From: Streptomyces sp. BK208
Lineage (GTDB): Bacteria; Actinomycetota; Actinomycetes; Streptomycetales; Streptomycetaceae
Length of the DNA: 64,000 nucleotides
Assembly (NCBI RefSeq): GCF_004364245.1
Contig: NZ_SOAV01000012.1
Span: 186,001-250,000, forward strand
Reading direction: 5' to 3'
Shown here: one piece after another, positions 1-7,315 of the stretch
Numbering within the stretch: the first letter of the stretch is position 1
How the letters are laid out: each line of letters begins with the position of its first letter
Notes under the pieces: model-generated
The model's database searches: none
What the model was told of the DNA's origin: nothing
Seen by the model: only the letters and a program-made list of their open reading frames with translations
Program-made: the position numbers and the translations under genes

Positions 1-5
1 GCCCG

Positions 6-419
6 ATGAGCCAGGCGGCACAGAACCTCAACTGGTTGATCACGAATTTCGTGGACAACACCCCGGGGGTGTCCCACACCGTCGTCGTGTCCGCCGACGG
101 ACTCCTCCTGGCGATGTCGGAGGGCTTCCCTCGCGACCGCGCCGACCAGCTCGCGGCCGTGGCCTCGGGGCTGACCTCGCTGACCGCCGGGGCGTCCCGG
201 ATCTTCGAGGGCGGCAATGTGGCGCAGACGGTCGTGGAGATGGAGCGGGGATTCCTCTTCCTCATGTCCGTCTCGGACGGCTCGTCCCTGGCCGTTCTCG
301 CGCACCCTGAGTGCGACATCGGCCTCGTCGGCTACGAGATGGCGCTCCTGGTCGACCGCGCGGGCGCGGTGCTCACACCGGACCTGCGCGCCGAACTACA
401 AGGCAGTCTGCTCCACTGA
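6..419 (+). CDS. cvnB1: Conservon roadblock/LC7 protein CvnB1 (start at window edge)
   Basis: Roadblock/LC7-family protein, 137 residues from the first visible ATG. In conservons this protein works at the membrane beside the sensor kinase CvnA and the GTPase CvnD and is thought to regulate the GTPase. It is nearly identical to the second copy at 5203-5625, beginning MSQAAQNLNW and ending in a Leu/Gln-rich tail. In that second copy a GTG lies nine bases before this ATG, behind a good ribosome site. The bases at 1-5 match that context, so the true start is probably a GTG just outside the window. It is the second gene of conservon cvn1; the kinase gene cvnA1 is off the left edge. The family call is firm and the start is uncertain. 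Confidence 0.9.
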   Translation: MSQAAQNLNWLITNFVDNTPGVSHTVVVSADGLLLAMSEGFPRDRADQLAAVASGLTSLTAGASRIFEGGNVAQTVVEMERGFLFLMSVSDGSSLAVLAHPECDIGLVGYEMALLVDRAGAVLTPDLRAELQGSLLH

Positions 420-530
420 TCGGCCCCGGCACCACCCGTGTTACCAAATCACCGTCCGGCCGCCACAATCCCCCCACCGGCCTCGTCAGACGGCTTGACT
501 GACCGACTTGCTGTCCCGCCCGGAGGATTC

Positions 531-929
531 ATGACCCCGCCCACCGCCTCTCATGATCCGTACGCGGAGCCGTACGAGGACGAGGGCGACCAGCCGCTGG
601 TACGTCCTTATGCGATGACCGGCGGCCGGACCAGGCCGCGCTACCAGCTCGCCATCGAGGCGCTGATCAGCACGACGGCCGACCCGGCAGCGCTCATGGG
701 ACTGCTCCCCGAGCACCAGCGGATCTGCCATCTGTGCCGCGAGGTGAAATCGGTGGCCGAGGTGTCGGCCCTGCTGGCGATGCCGCTCGGTGTGGCCCGG
801 ATCCTGGTCGCGGACCTCGCGGAGGCCGGACTCGTCGCCATCCACCAGCCCGGCGGCGACGAGAACAACGGCGGTGCGCCTGACGTGACACTGCTCGAAA
901 GGGTGCTCAGTGGACTTCGAAAGCTCTGA
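531..929 (+). CDS. cvnC1: Conservon DUF742 protein CvnC1
   Basis: DUF742 protein of 132 residues, the third component of conservon cvn1. The ATG at 531 was chosen because GGAGG lies at 522-526; reading upstream from it gives no conserved sequence. A short acidic N-terminus precedes the conserved core starting at PLVRPYAMTGGRTRPRY, followed by a Cys-x-x-Cys in QRICHLCRE and a winged-helix-like segment (VAEVSALLAMPLGVARILVADL). DUF742 proteins are conserved partners of the roadblock protein and GTPase and their biochemical role is not settled. The 3' end overlaps cvnD1 by 20 bases, implying translational coupling. Unlike its paralogue CvnC2 it lacks a Pro/Gln-rich N-terminal extension of about 58 residues. 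Confidence 0.9.
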   Translation: MTPPTASHDPYAEPYEDEGDQPLVRPYAMTGGRTRPRYQLAIEALISTTADPAALMGLLPEHQRICHLCREVKSVAEVSALLAMPLGVARILVADLAEAGLVAIHQPGGDENNGGAPDVTLLERVLSGLRKL

Positions 930-1485
930 CGGAGGGCGGGCGACCACCTCCGCGAAGATCGTGGTCGCCGGCGGCTTCGGCGTCGGCAAGACCACGTTCG
1001 TGGGAGCCGTCTCCGAGATCAACCCCCTGCGCACCGAGGCCGTGATGACCTCGGCGAGCGCCGGGATCGACGACCTCACGCACGCCGGGGACAAGACGAC
1101 CACGACGGTCGCCATGGACTTCGGCCGCATCACGCTCGACCAGGACCTGATCCTGTACCTGTTCGGTACGCCGGGCCAGGACCGGTTCTGGTTCATGTGG
1201 GACGACCTGGTGCGCGGCGCCATCGGCGCGGTCGTGCTGTGCGACACCCGCCGGCTGGCCGACTGCTTCCCCGCGGTGGACTACTTCGAGAACAGCGGCC
1301 TGCCGTTCGTCGTCGCCCTCAACGGCTTCGACGGTCAGCAGCCGTACTCTCCGGACGAGGTACGCGAGGCGCTGCAGATCGGCCCGGACACTCCGATCAT
1401 CACGACCGACGCCCGGCACCGCGCCGACGCCAAGTCCGCACTGATCACGCTGGTCGAGCACGCGCTGATGGCCCGCCTGCGGTAG
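910..1485 (+). CDS. cvnD1: Conservon Ras-like GTPase CvnD1
   Basis: Small GTP-binding protein of the prokaryotic ATP/GTP-binding (MglA/Rab-like) family, 191 residues, last gene of conservon cvn1. The P-loop GGFGVGKT is at residues 21-28. A G3-like segment, FGTPGQDRF, replaces the usual DxxGQ, and the NKxD motif appears as NGFD in VALNGFDGQQ. In this family the GTPase binds the membrane at the CvnA kinase and acts as the signal output. The GTG start at 910 overlaps the end of cvnC1. A strong hairpin terminator follows 60 bases after the stop. A 122-base segment, 1105-1226, is identical at every base to the same part of cvnD2. Confidence 0.93.
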   Translation: MDFESSDGGRATTSAKIVVAGGFGVGKTTFVGAVSEINPLRTEAVMTSASAGIDDLTHAGDKTTTTVAMDFGRITLDQDLILYLFGTPGQDRFWFMWDDLVRGAIGAVVLCDTRRLADCFPAVDYFENSGLPFVVALNGFDGQQPYSPDEVREALQIGPDTPIITTDARHRADAKSALITLVEHALMARLR

Positions 1486-1544
1486 GCCCGCCGACCGTCG
1501 CAGCCAAGTCGGCGGGTTTCTACGTCACTTGTAGTAGACGGATC

Positions 1545-1578
1545 GGAGCCGACTGTGTCCTTTGACACGGTCGGCTCC
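1545..1578 (+). terminator. Strong intrinsic-type hairpin after cvn1
   Basis: GGAGCCGAC (1545-1553) pairs with GTCGGCTCC (1570-1578) and GTGTC (1555-1559) with GACAC (1564-1568), joined by one G-U pair around a CTTT loop. This gives an uninterrupted 15-pair stem 60 bases after cvnD1. There is no long U tract, which is usual in Streptomyces. It separates cvn1 transcription from cvn2. Confidence 0.8.
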
Positions 1579-1702
1579 GCTGTTCATAACGTTTCGGCAG
1601 AGGAATCGGGTGGTGCCGACACGCGACGCGGTCAGCTGGTCTCACTGCGCGCACGAACGCCCCGTCTTTTGACGGGCCTCGCTCTTTATGACCGTTTTAC
1701 GT

Positions 1703-1727
1703 GGGGCTTACATCACGTGTAACCCCC
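1703..1727. promoter_or_regulatory. 25-base imperfect palindrome upstream of cvnA2
   Basis: GGGGCTTACA at 1703-1712 faces TGTAACCCCC at 1718-1727 around the five-base centre TCACG. Nine of ten positions match, with a perfect TTACA/TGTAA core. It lies 160 bases before cvnA2, inside the only sizeable non-coding region of the tandem conservons. A dimeric regulator site is the obvious reading. I do not recognise the regulator. Confidence 0.5.
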
Positions 1728-1886
1728 GCGTTCCACTGTTTGGAAGAGCGCTGGTCGCCGTGCTGGAATGCCAGAACTGCCCAATGGTCAAAGACGTACT
1801 CAGCAGTAGCGCGTACTTGATGACGACGGGGTTCTGAGACACAGCGGCACGACACAGGTGCCGACCGCCGAGAGGTTGTTGGTCGA

Positions 1887-4800
1887 GTGAGGCGAAGCAA
1901 GAGCAGTCCCGAGCCATCGGCCCGGGGCAACTTCACCCCGCCGCCGCGTGCAGCGGCGCCCGCCCCCACGCCCGCTGCGGAACCCAAGGCCGAGCCCGCG
2001 CCGAGCGGTGGCCGGTTCACGCCGCGCAACTGGCGGGTGCCCACCCGGCTGAACGCGATCCTGCTGATCCCCGTGCTGGTCGGCCTGGTCATGGGCGGCT
2101 TCCAGGTGAAGAGCTCGATCGACACCTGGCAGGACGCCCAGGACGCCGAGAACACCGCGCGCCTGGTGCGCGCCTCCCTCGGCTACGCCCACGCCCTCTA
2201 CAACGAGCGCGACCTCACCGCGGCCCCGCTGCTGCAGGGCAAGGGCGACAAGGACGCCACCGTCATCCGGGCCCGCCAGGCCACCGACGAGGCGGCCGAC
2301 GCCTTCGACCAGGCAGCCCAGAACATGCCCGCCAAGCCGGGCCTCGAACGCCGGCTGAAGGTGTTCCGCGAGCAGGAGCCCAAGCTCCAGACGCTGCGGG
2401 CGGCCGCGTACACCTCCAAGCTCAAGGGCGTGGAGACCGAGGAGGCCTACACCGGCGTCGCCCACCCCCTGATGGAGTTCGCCAACGAACTCGGTCTGGG
2501 CACCGGCAACATCACCTCCTACGGCCGTACCGTCTACGCGATCTCGCTGACGAAGGCCGCGCTCTCCCTGGAGCGCTCGATCGGCATGCACATGCTGGTC
2601 AAGCCGGGCCCTGAGCCCAGCCACCTGGCCAGCCAGCGCGTGGCGCTCTCCTCGTACGCCTACCTGGAGCGCATCGCGATCGAGGAGTACATCGGCGGCG
2701 GTACCGAGGCGGACGCGCAGAAGCTCGAGGACTCCGAGGCGAAGCTCAAGGAGGACGGCGCGGCCATGGCCAAGGAGGCCAAGGCCAAGGACCCGGACTA
2801 CGTGGCGCCGCCGTCCAACCCGACGACGATGATCTCCGAGCTGGCCGGGCTGCAGTCCACGGACACCAGCGCGCGGGCCGAGCTGGCCCGGCAGGGCATC
2901 ACGCCGGAGAACTGGTGGGCGGTCAACACCCTCAAGTTCGACGCGTACCAGAAGATCGAGTCGGACCTGGCCGACAAGGCGGTGTCCGAGGCCTCGGCGA
3001 TCGCCGACGACGCCGAGCGCGACGCCTACATCACGGGTGCCGCGGTCGTGATCGCGCTGCTCGCCGCGTTCATCCTGGCCGGCATGGTGGCCCGCCAGAT
3101 GAGCCGCTCGATGCGCCAGCTGCGCAACGCCGCCTTCGGCATCGCCGAGCAGCGACTGCCGATGCTGGTCGACCAGCTCTCCCGCACCGACCCGGGCCGG
3201 GTCGACACCCGGGTGCAGCCGATCCCGATCTCCTCGACCGACGAGATCGGCGAGGTCGCCCGCGCCTTCGACCAGGTGCACCGCGAGGCGGTGCGGCTCG
3301 CCTCCGAGCAGGCGCTGCTGCGGGGCAACATCAACGCGATCTTCACCAACCTGTCGCGCCGCAACCAGTCGCTGATCGAGGGCCAGCTGAGCCTGATCAC
3401 CGACCTGGAGAACAACGAGGCCGACCCCGACCAGCTGGAGAACCTCTTCCGCCTGGACCACCTGGCCACCCGTATGCGCCGCAACGGCGAGAACCTCCTG
3501 GTCCTCGCCGGCGAGGAGCCCGGCCGCCGCTGGGACCAGCCGGTTCCGCTGGTCGACGTGCTGCGCGCCGCCTCCTCCGAGGTGGAGCAGTACGAGCGCA
3601 TCGAGCTGTCCGGTGTGCCGGAGGCCGAGATCCACGGCCGCGCCGTGACCGACCTCGTGCACCTGCTCGCCGAGCTGCTCGAGAACGCCACCACGTTCTC
3701 CTCCCCGCAGACCAAGGTCCGGGTCACCGCGACCCGGCTGCCCGACGGCCGCGTGATGGTCGAGATCCACGACAAGGGCATCGGCCTGACCGCCGAGGAC
3801 TTCGCGGACATCAACCACAAGCTGGCCAACCCGCCGACCGTGGACGCCGCGATCTCGCAGCGCATGGGCCTGTTCGTGGTCGGCCGGCTGTCCGACCGGC
3901 ACGGCATCCGCGTCCAGCTGCGTCCCTCGGGCGAGCAGGCGGGCACCACCTCGCTGGTCATGCTCCCGGACGCCATCACCCACGGTGGCGGTGGCGAGCA
4001 GCAGCCGCGTGACGAGTTCACCGTGTCGCAGATCATCCCGGAGCAGAACTTCGGCGGCGAGAGCTTCGCGCAGGTCGGTCAGCCGATGCGGACCGCCGCC
4101 GAACTGGGCTTCGACGACAGCCGGTACGCCGAGATCCCCGACGACATACGCGAGCTGGACCCGGTCGGCCGTTCGCTGATGCGCGAGGAGCGCCGTGCGG
4201 CCCTGGAGGCCCAGTCGCACCCCGAGCTGCCGGGTCCGGCGGACCGCGGGGGCGAGGGGAACACCGAGGCCACCGGCTTCCAGGACCGGTTCGCCGGTCA
4301 GCAGCCCGGGTACGACCAGGCCCACGACGGCTACCGGCAGCAGCCGAACGGCGGGTACCAGGAGCCGTCCAACGGCACGTACCAGGAGCAGTCGAACGGC
4401 GCCTACGACCAGCGGTCGGCGAACGGCGGCTACGACCAGCAGTCCGCCAACGGCATGTACGACCAGCAGTCGGCGAACGGCACCTACGACCAGCAGTCGG
4501 CGTACGTCGACCAGCAGCAGGCCTACCGGGAACCGCAGCAGGCGTCGTACGACGAGCAGTACTACGCGCCGAACGGCACCGCGCCGGAGTCCGGGAACTA
4601 CTCGCCCTTCGAACAGCGGCGCCACCAGGACGACTGGCCCCAGCAGGACGGATACCAGAACGGATATCCGGACCAGTACCCCTCGGGTGCCCCGCAGGCG
4701 CAATCCGCGCAGGCCGCTGACGTGAACGAGGCGGACCGCGTAGGCTTCGACCGTCCGGGGCCGGCCCCCTCCGCCCCCCACGACCTGACCGACGCCGGTC

Positions 4801-5201
4801 TCCCCCGCCGCGGATCCACCGCGGGCGGCGCGGGCGAGGCGGGGCCCGTGGGCCAGGAGACGCCGGCCGCCGCACCGGGGGCGGGCGGCGAGGACTCCTG
4901 GCGGTCGGCCAACGACGACCGCTGGCAGCAGGCTTCGGCGCTGCGCAAGCCCAAGGCGGGCGGGGTGACCTCCTCGGGTCTGCCGCGGCGGGTGCCGAAG
5001 GCCAACCTGGTCGAAGGCGCCGCCGAGACCACTCCCCAGGGAGGCCCCCAGGTCTCCCGCGCTCCGGAGGACGTCCGGGGCAGGCTGAGCAACCTGAGGC
5101 GCGGCGTCGAGCGAGGCCGCAACGCAGGCAGTGAAACGAACGGCCAGGACACAAGGAATGAACACCGTGGTCCTGACAGCACCTACAACCAGGAGCGTTA
5201 G
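1887..5201 (+). CDS. cvnA2: Conservon sensor histidine kinase CvnA2 (nitrate/nitrite-sensor type)
   Basis: Membrane sensor kinase of 1104 residues. A Pro/Ala-rich N-terminus is followed by a membrane segment at about residues 48-68 and an extracytoplasmic nitrate/nitrite-sensor-like helical domain to about 375. A second membrane segment (about 379-402) leads into HAMP, then a kinase core with H525 in LDHLATRMRR, N600 in the N box ELLENATTF, and the G1 box DKGIGL. The last 400 residues are disordered, with Gly/Gln/Tyr tandem repeats and two GLPRR motifs. In conservons CvnA forms a membrane complex with CvnB, CvnC and the GTPase CvnD. The GTG at 1887 has GAGAGG 11 bases upstream. The gene ends one base before the cvnB2 GTG, so the two are probably translationally coupled. 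Confidence 0.92.
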   Translation: MRRSKSSPEPSARGNFTPPPRAAAPAPTPAAEPKAEPAPSGGRFTPRNWRVPTRLNAILLIPVLVGLVMGGFQVKSSIDTWQDAQDAENTARLVRASLGYAHALYNERDLTAAPLLQGKGDKDATVIRARQATDEAADAFDQAAQNMPAKPGLERRLKVFREQEPKLQTLRAAAYTSKLKGVETEEAYTGVAHPLMEFANELGLGTGNITSYGRTVYAISLTKAALSLERSIGMHMLVKPGPEPSHLASQRVALSSYAYLERIAIEEYIGGGTEADAQKLEDSEAKLKEDGAAMAKEAKAKDPDYVAPPSNPTTMISELAGLQSTDTSARAELARQGITPENWWAVNTLKFDAYQKIESDLADKAVSEASAIADDAERDAYITGAAVVIALLAAFILAGMVARQMSRSMRQLRNAAFGIAEQRLPMLVDQLSRTDPGRVDTRVQPIPISSTDEIGEVARAFDQVHREAVRLASEQALLRGNINAIFTNLSRRNQSLIEGQLSLITDLENNEADPDQLENLFRLDHLATRMRRNGENLLVLAGEEPGRRWDQPVPLVDVLRAASSEVEQYERIELSGVPEAEIHGRAVTDLVHLLAELLENATTFSSPQTKVRVTATRLPDGRVMVEIHDKGIGLTAEDFADINHKLANPPTVDAAISQRMGLFVVGRLSDRHGIRVQLRPSGEQAGTTSLVMLPDAITHGGGGEQQPRDEFTVSQIIPEQNFGGESFAQVGQPMRTAAELGFDDSRYAEIPDDIRELDPVGRSLMREERRAALEAQSHPELPGPADRGGEGNTEATGFQDRFAGQQPGYDQAHDGYRQQPNGGYQEPSNGTYQEQSNGAYDQRSANGGYDQQSANGMYDQQSANGTYDQQSAYVDQQQAYREPQQASYDEQYYAPNGTAPESGNYSPFEQRRHQDDWPQQDGYQNGYPDQYPSGAPQAQSAQAADVNEADRVGFDRPGPAPSAPHDLTDAGLPRRGSTAGGAGEAGPVGQETPAAAPGAGGEDSWRSANDDRWQQASALRKPKAGGVTSSGLPRRVPKANLVEGAAETTPQGGPQVSRAPEDVRGRLSNLRRGVERGRNAGSETNGQDTRNEHRGPDSTYNQER
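4344..4503 (+). repeat. In-gene tandem repeat coding SANGxYDQQ-type units
   Basis: Six imperfect tandem units inside cvnA2. The last three are exact nine-residue (27-base) units, SANGGYDQQ, SANGMYDQQ and SANGTYDQQ; the earlier ones are degenerate (NGxYQE/DQ). They sit in the disordered cytoplasmic tail after the kinase core. Repeats of this kind vary in number between strains. They may be a tyrosine-rich interaction segment, which is inference. Confidence 0.75.
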
Positions 5202-5202
5202 T

Positions 5203-5625
5203 GTGAGCCCGATGAGCCAGGCGGCGCAGAACCTGAACTGGTTGATCACCAACTTCGTGGACAACACCCCGGGGGTGTCCCACACGGTGGTGGTCTCCGC
5301 CGACGGACTCCTTCTGGCGATGTCCGAAGGGTTCCCTCGCGACCGAGCCGATCAGCTCGCGGCCGTCGCCTCCGGCCTGACCTCGCTGACCGCCGGTGCC
5401 TCGCGCATCTTCGAGGGCGGCAGCGTGAACCAGACGGTTGTGGAGATGGAGCGTGGATTCCTCTTCATCATGTCCATTTCCGACGGCTCGTCCCTCGCGG
5501 TTCTCGCACACCCCGAGGCGGACATCGGTCTCATTGGGTACGAGATGGCCCTTCTGGTGGACCGTGCCGGCACGGTCCTGACGCCCGATCTGCGGGCGGA
5601 GCTCCAAGGGAGCCTTCTCAACTAA
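5203..5625 (+). CDS. cvnB2: Conservon roadblock/LC7 protein CvnB2
   Basis: Roadblock/LC7 protein of 140 residues, second gene of conservon cvn2. The GTG at 5203 is preferred because AGGAG at 5191-5195 is ideally spaced; the alternative is the in-frame ATG at 5212. The product differs from CvnB1 at only a handful of positions (for example GNVAQ to GSVNQ, and CDIGLVGY to ADIGLIGY). Such proteins dimerise and act on the partner GTPase. Only one base separates it from the cvnA2 stop, so it is co-translated with the kinase. A 94-base gap then precedes cvnC2. Confidence 0.93.
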   Translation: MSPMSQAAQNLNWLITNFVDNTPGVSHTVVVSADGLLLAMSEGFPRDRADQLAAVASGLTSLTAGASRIFEGGSVNQTVVEMERGFLFIMSISDGSSLAVLAHPEADIGLIGYEMALLVDRAGTVLTPDLRAELQGSLLN

Positions 5626-5719
5626 AGGACAGACGGTGCGTTTTGGCGTCCCGTGGCCGTAAAGTTTCGGGACGCGGCTCCACAGCGATGGGTGCCAGGC
5701 ACAGTCGGAGGAGGAACAC

Positions 5720-6292
5720 GTGGCAACACCCCCAGGCGGTCCGTCATCGGGCAACTGGTCGTACGGCCCTGGACAGGGCCAAGGCGACGGCTCGGCGAAC
5801 GGGTACGGCTACCCCTCCGTACCGAGTCACCGGCAGCCGTACGCGCCGCAGGGCCCCGGCCCTTCGCCGTACGACCAGCCGCAGGCTCCGCGCATCCAGC
5901 CGGTGCAGCCGCAGCGCCGCACCCCTGAGCCGGCGCCCGCCGGGGCGTCGAACAACCCCCTGGTGCGCCCGTACGCCATGACGGGTGGCCGCACCAGGCC
6001 CCGGTACCAGCTCGCCATCGAGGCACTGGTGCACACCACCGCGCAGCCGCACCAGATGCAGGGCCAGCTGCCCGAGCATCAGCGGATCTGCAACCTCTGC
6101 CGGGAGATCAAGTCGGTGGCCGAGGTCTCGGCCCTCCTGACGATCCCTCTCGGCGTGGCCAGGATCCTCGTCGCCGACTTGGCGGAGGCGGGACTGGTCG
6201 CCATCCATCAGCCCGGCGGCGACGAGAGCGCCGGCGGCCAGCCAGACGTGACACTGCTCGAAAGGGTGCTCAGTGGACTTCGCAAGCTCTAG
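5720..6292 (+). CDS. cvnC2: Conservon DUF742 protein CvnC2
   Basis: DUF742 protein of 190 residues. The GTG at 5720 has GGAGGAGG immediately upstream (5707-5714). The N-terminal 70 or so residues are rich in Pro, Gln, Gly and Tyr and look disordered. The DUF742 core starts at NPLVRPYAMTGGRTRPRY and contains the conserved QRICNLCRE cysteine pair and the VAEVSALL helix region. The core is almost identical to CvnC1, while the N-terminal extension is unique to this copy. The end overlaps cvnD2 by 20 bases exactly as in cvn1, and the junction sequence around the cvnD start is conserved at the DNA level. Confidence 0.92.
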   Translation: MATPPGGPSSGNWSYGPGQGQGDGSANGYGYPSVPSHRQPYAPQGPGPSPYDQPQAPRIQPVQPQRRTPEPAPAGASNNPLVRPYAMTGGRTRPRYQLAIEALVHTTAQPHQMQGQLPEHQRICNLCREIKSVAEVSALLTIPLGVARILVADLAEAGLVAIHQPGGDESAGGQPDVTLLERVLSGLRKL

Positions 6293-6854
6293 CGGCGGTC
6301 CTTCCCGCTCCACCACTTCCGCGAAGATCGTGGTGGCGGGCGGCTTCGGCGTGGGCAAGACCACGTTCGTCGGCGCTGTCTCGGAGATCAACCCGCTGCG
6401 CACAGAGGCCGTGATGACATCCGCTTCGGCGGGTATCGACGACCTCACCCACACGGGGGACAAGACGACCACCACGGTCGCCATGGACTTCGGCCGCATC
6501 ACGCTCGACCAGGACCTGATCCTGTACCTGTTCGGTACGCCGGGCCAGGACCGGTTCTGGTTCATGTGGGACGACCTGGTGCGCGGCGCCATCGGTGCGA
6601 TCGTGCTGGTCGACACGAGGCGGCTCGCCGACTGCTTCCCCGCCGTCGACTACTTCGAGAACAGCGGCCTGCCGTTCGTCATCGCGCTGAACGGCTTCGA
6701 CGGTCAGCAGCCGTACAACCCGGACGAGGTCCGGGAGGCGCTGCAGATCGGCCCGGACACCCCGATCATCACGACGGACGCGCGGCATCGGGCCGACGCC
6801 AAGTCGGCGCTGATCACTCTCGTGGAGCACGCGCTGATGGCCCGCCTGCGCTGA
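6273..6854 (+). CDS. cvnD2: Conservon Ras-like GTPase CvnD2
   Basis: Small GTPase of 193 residues, last gene of conservon cvn2. It has the P-loop GGFGVGKT, the modified switch II FGTPGQDRF and the modified guanine-specificity motif NGFD. It differs from CvnD1 by a two-residue insertion near the N-terminus and a few substitutions. GTPases of this family relay the state of the CvnA kinase complex; conservons influence aerial growth and antibiotic production in S. coelicolor. The GTG at 6273 overlaps cvnC2. The segment 6474-6595 is base-for-base identical to cvnD1, whereas flanking parts carry the usual scattered silent differences. Confidence 0.93.
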   Translation: MDFASSSGGPSRSTTSAKIVVAGGFGVGKTTFVGAVSEINPLRTEAVMTSASAGIDDLTHTGDKTTTTVAMDFGRITLDQDLILYLFGTPGQDRFWFMWDDLVRGAIGAIVLVDTRRLADCFPAVDYFENSGLPFVIALNGFDGQQPYNPDEVREALQIGPDTPIITTDARHRADAKSALITLVEHALMARLR

Positions 6855-7054
6855 GGACTGCGTCCAGCCTGCGGGCGTCGTGCCGGGGCCTCGAGGCTCC
6901 GCTGTGCCGGGTTGCGACACGCCCCCTGCGGCCACTGGGCTGCCGGGGGCGGTTTCGTCGCCGGGTGCGGGTGGTTCGTGGCTGGTCGCGCCCGCGCGGC
7001 GGAGCCGTATCGACACGGCCCCGCGCCCCTGGGGCGTTCACCGAGCCCGGCGCG

Positions 7055-7092
7055 ACAAGAGAGGCCCCTCCGAGTGGAGGGGCCTTTCTTGT
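7055..7092. terminator. Bidirectional terminator between cvnD2 and accE
   Basis: GGCCCCTCC (7063-7071) and GGAGGGGCC (7076-7084) form a nine-pair stem with loop GAGT. The pairing extends outward through the A-rich left flank and the TTTCTT right flank. It lies between two convergent genes and would give U-rich 3' ends in both directions. Confidence 0.85.
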
Positions 7093-7100
7093 TGCTCGGG

Positions 7101-7298
7101 TCAGCGCCAGCTGTGCGGGGCGCGGAAGCCGGGCTCGCGCTCCAGGCGGCGCCAGCCCGCGCGGGCCCGGCCGCCGCCGTGGGCCGGGGCGATCTCGACG
7201 GGGCGGGCGGCGGCACGGGCCAGGAGGAGGGCCGTGATGGCGGCGACTTCCTCGGGCTCGGCGTGGCCCTTCTCGACGCGGATGTCGGGAGTGGACAT
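7101..7298 (-). CDS. accE: Acyl-CoA carboxylase epsilon subunit AccE
   Basis: Small epsilon subunit of the actinobacterial acetyl/propionyl-CoA carboxylase, 65 residues. It carries the diagnostic IRVEKGHAEPEEVAAITALL segment near the N-terminus and a basic C-terminal half. In Streptomyces this subunit stimulates the PccB-AccA complex. The ATG at 7298 was chosen because AGGAG precedes it; upstream in-frame codons encode nothing conserved. It lies 17 bases downstream of pccB on the same strand, so the two are co-transcribed. The length matches the family. Confidence 0.92.
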   Translation of the reverse strand: MSTPDIRVEKGHAEPEEVAAITALLLARAAARPVEIAPAHGGGRARAGWRRLEREPGFRAPHSWR

Positions 7299-7315
7299 GA
7301 AGGTGGCTCCTCGGG

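Larger units (their letters stand above)
1486..1886. other. Intergenic region between conservons cvn1 and cvn2
   Basis: This 401-base gap separates the cvnD1 stop from the cvnA2 start. It holds a strong terminator at 1545-1578, a small hairpin with a TTTT loop (CCCGTC/GACGGG, 1661-1676) and a long imperfect palindrome at 1703-1727. It is more A+T-rich than the flanking genes, which fits a promoter region for cvn2. No coding frame here looks real. Confidence 0.6.

Noticed and set aside
1800..5285. A 1,161-codon open frame antisense to cvnA2
   Set aside because: Composition is Val/Leu/Gly/Arg low-complexity and the sense strand encodes a clear sensor kinase; antisense frame is an artefact of codon bias.
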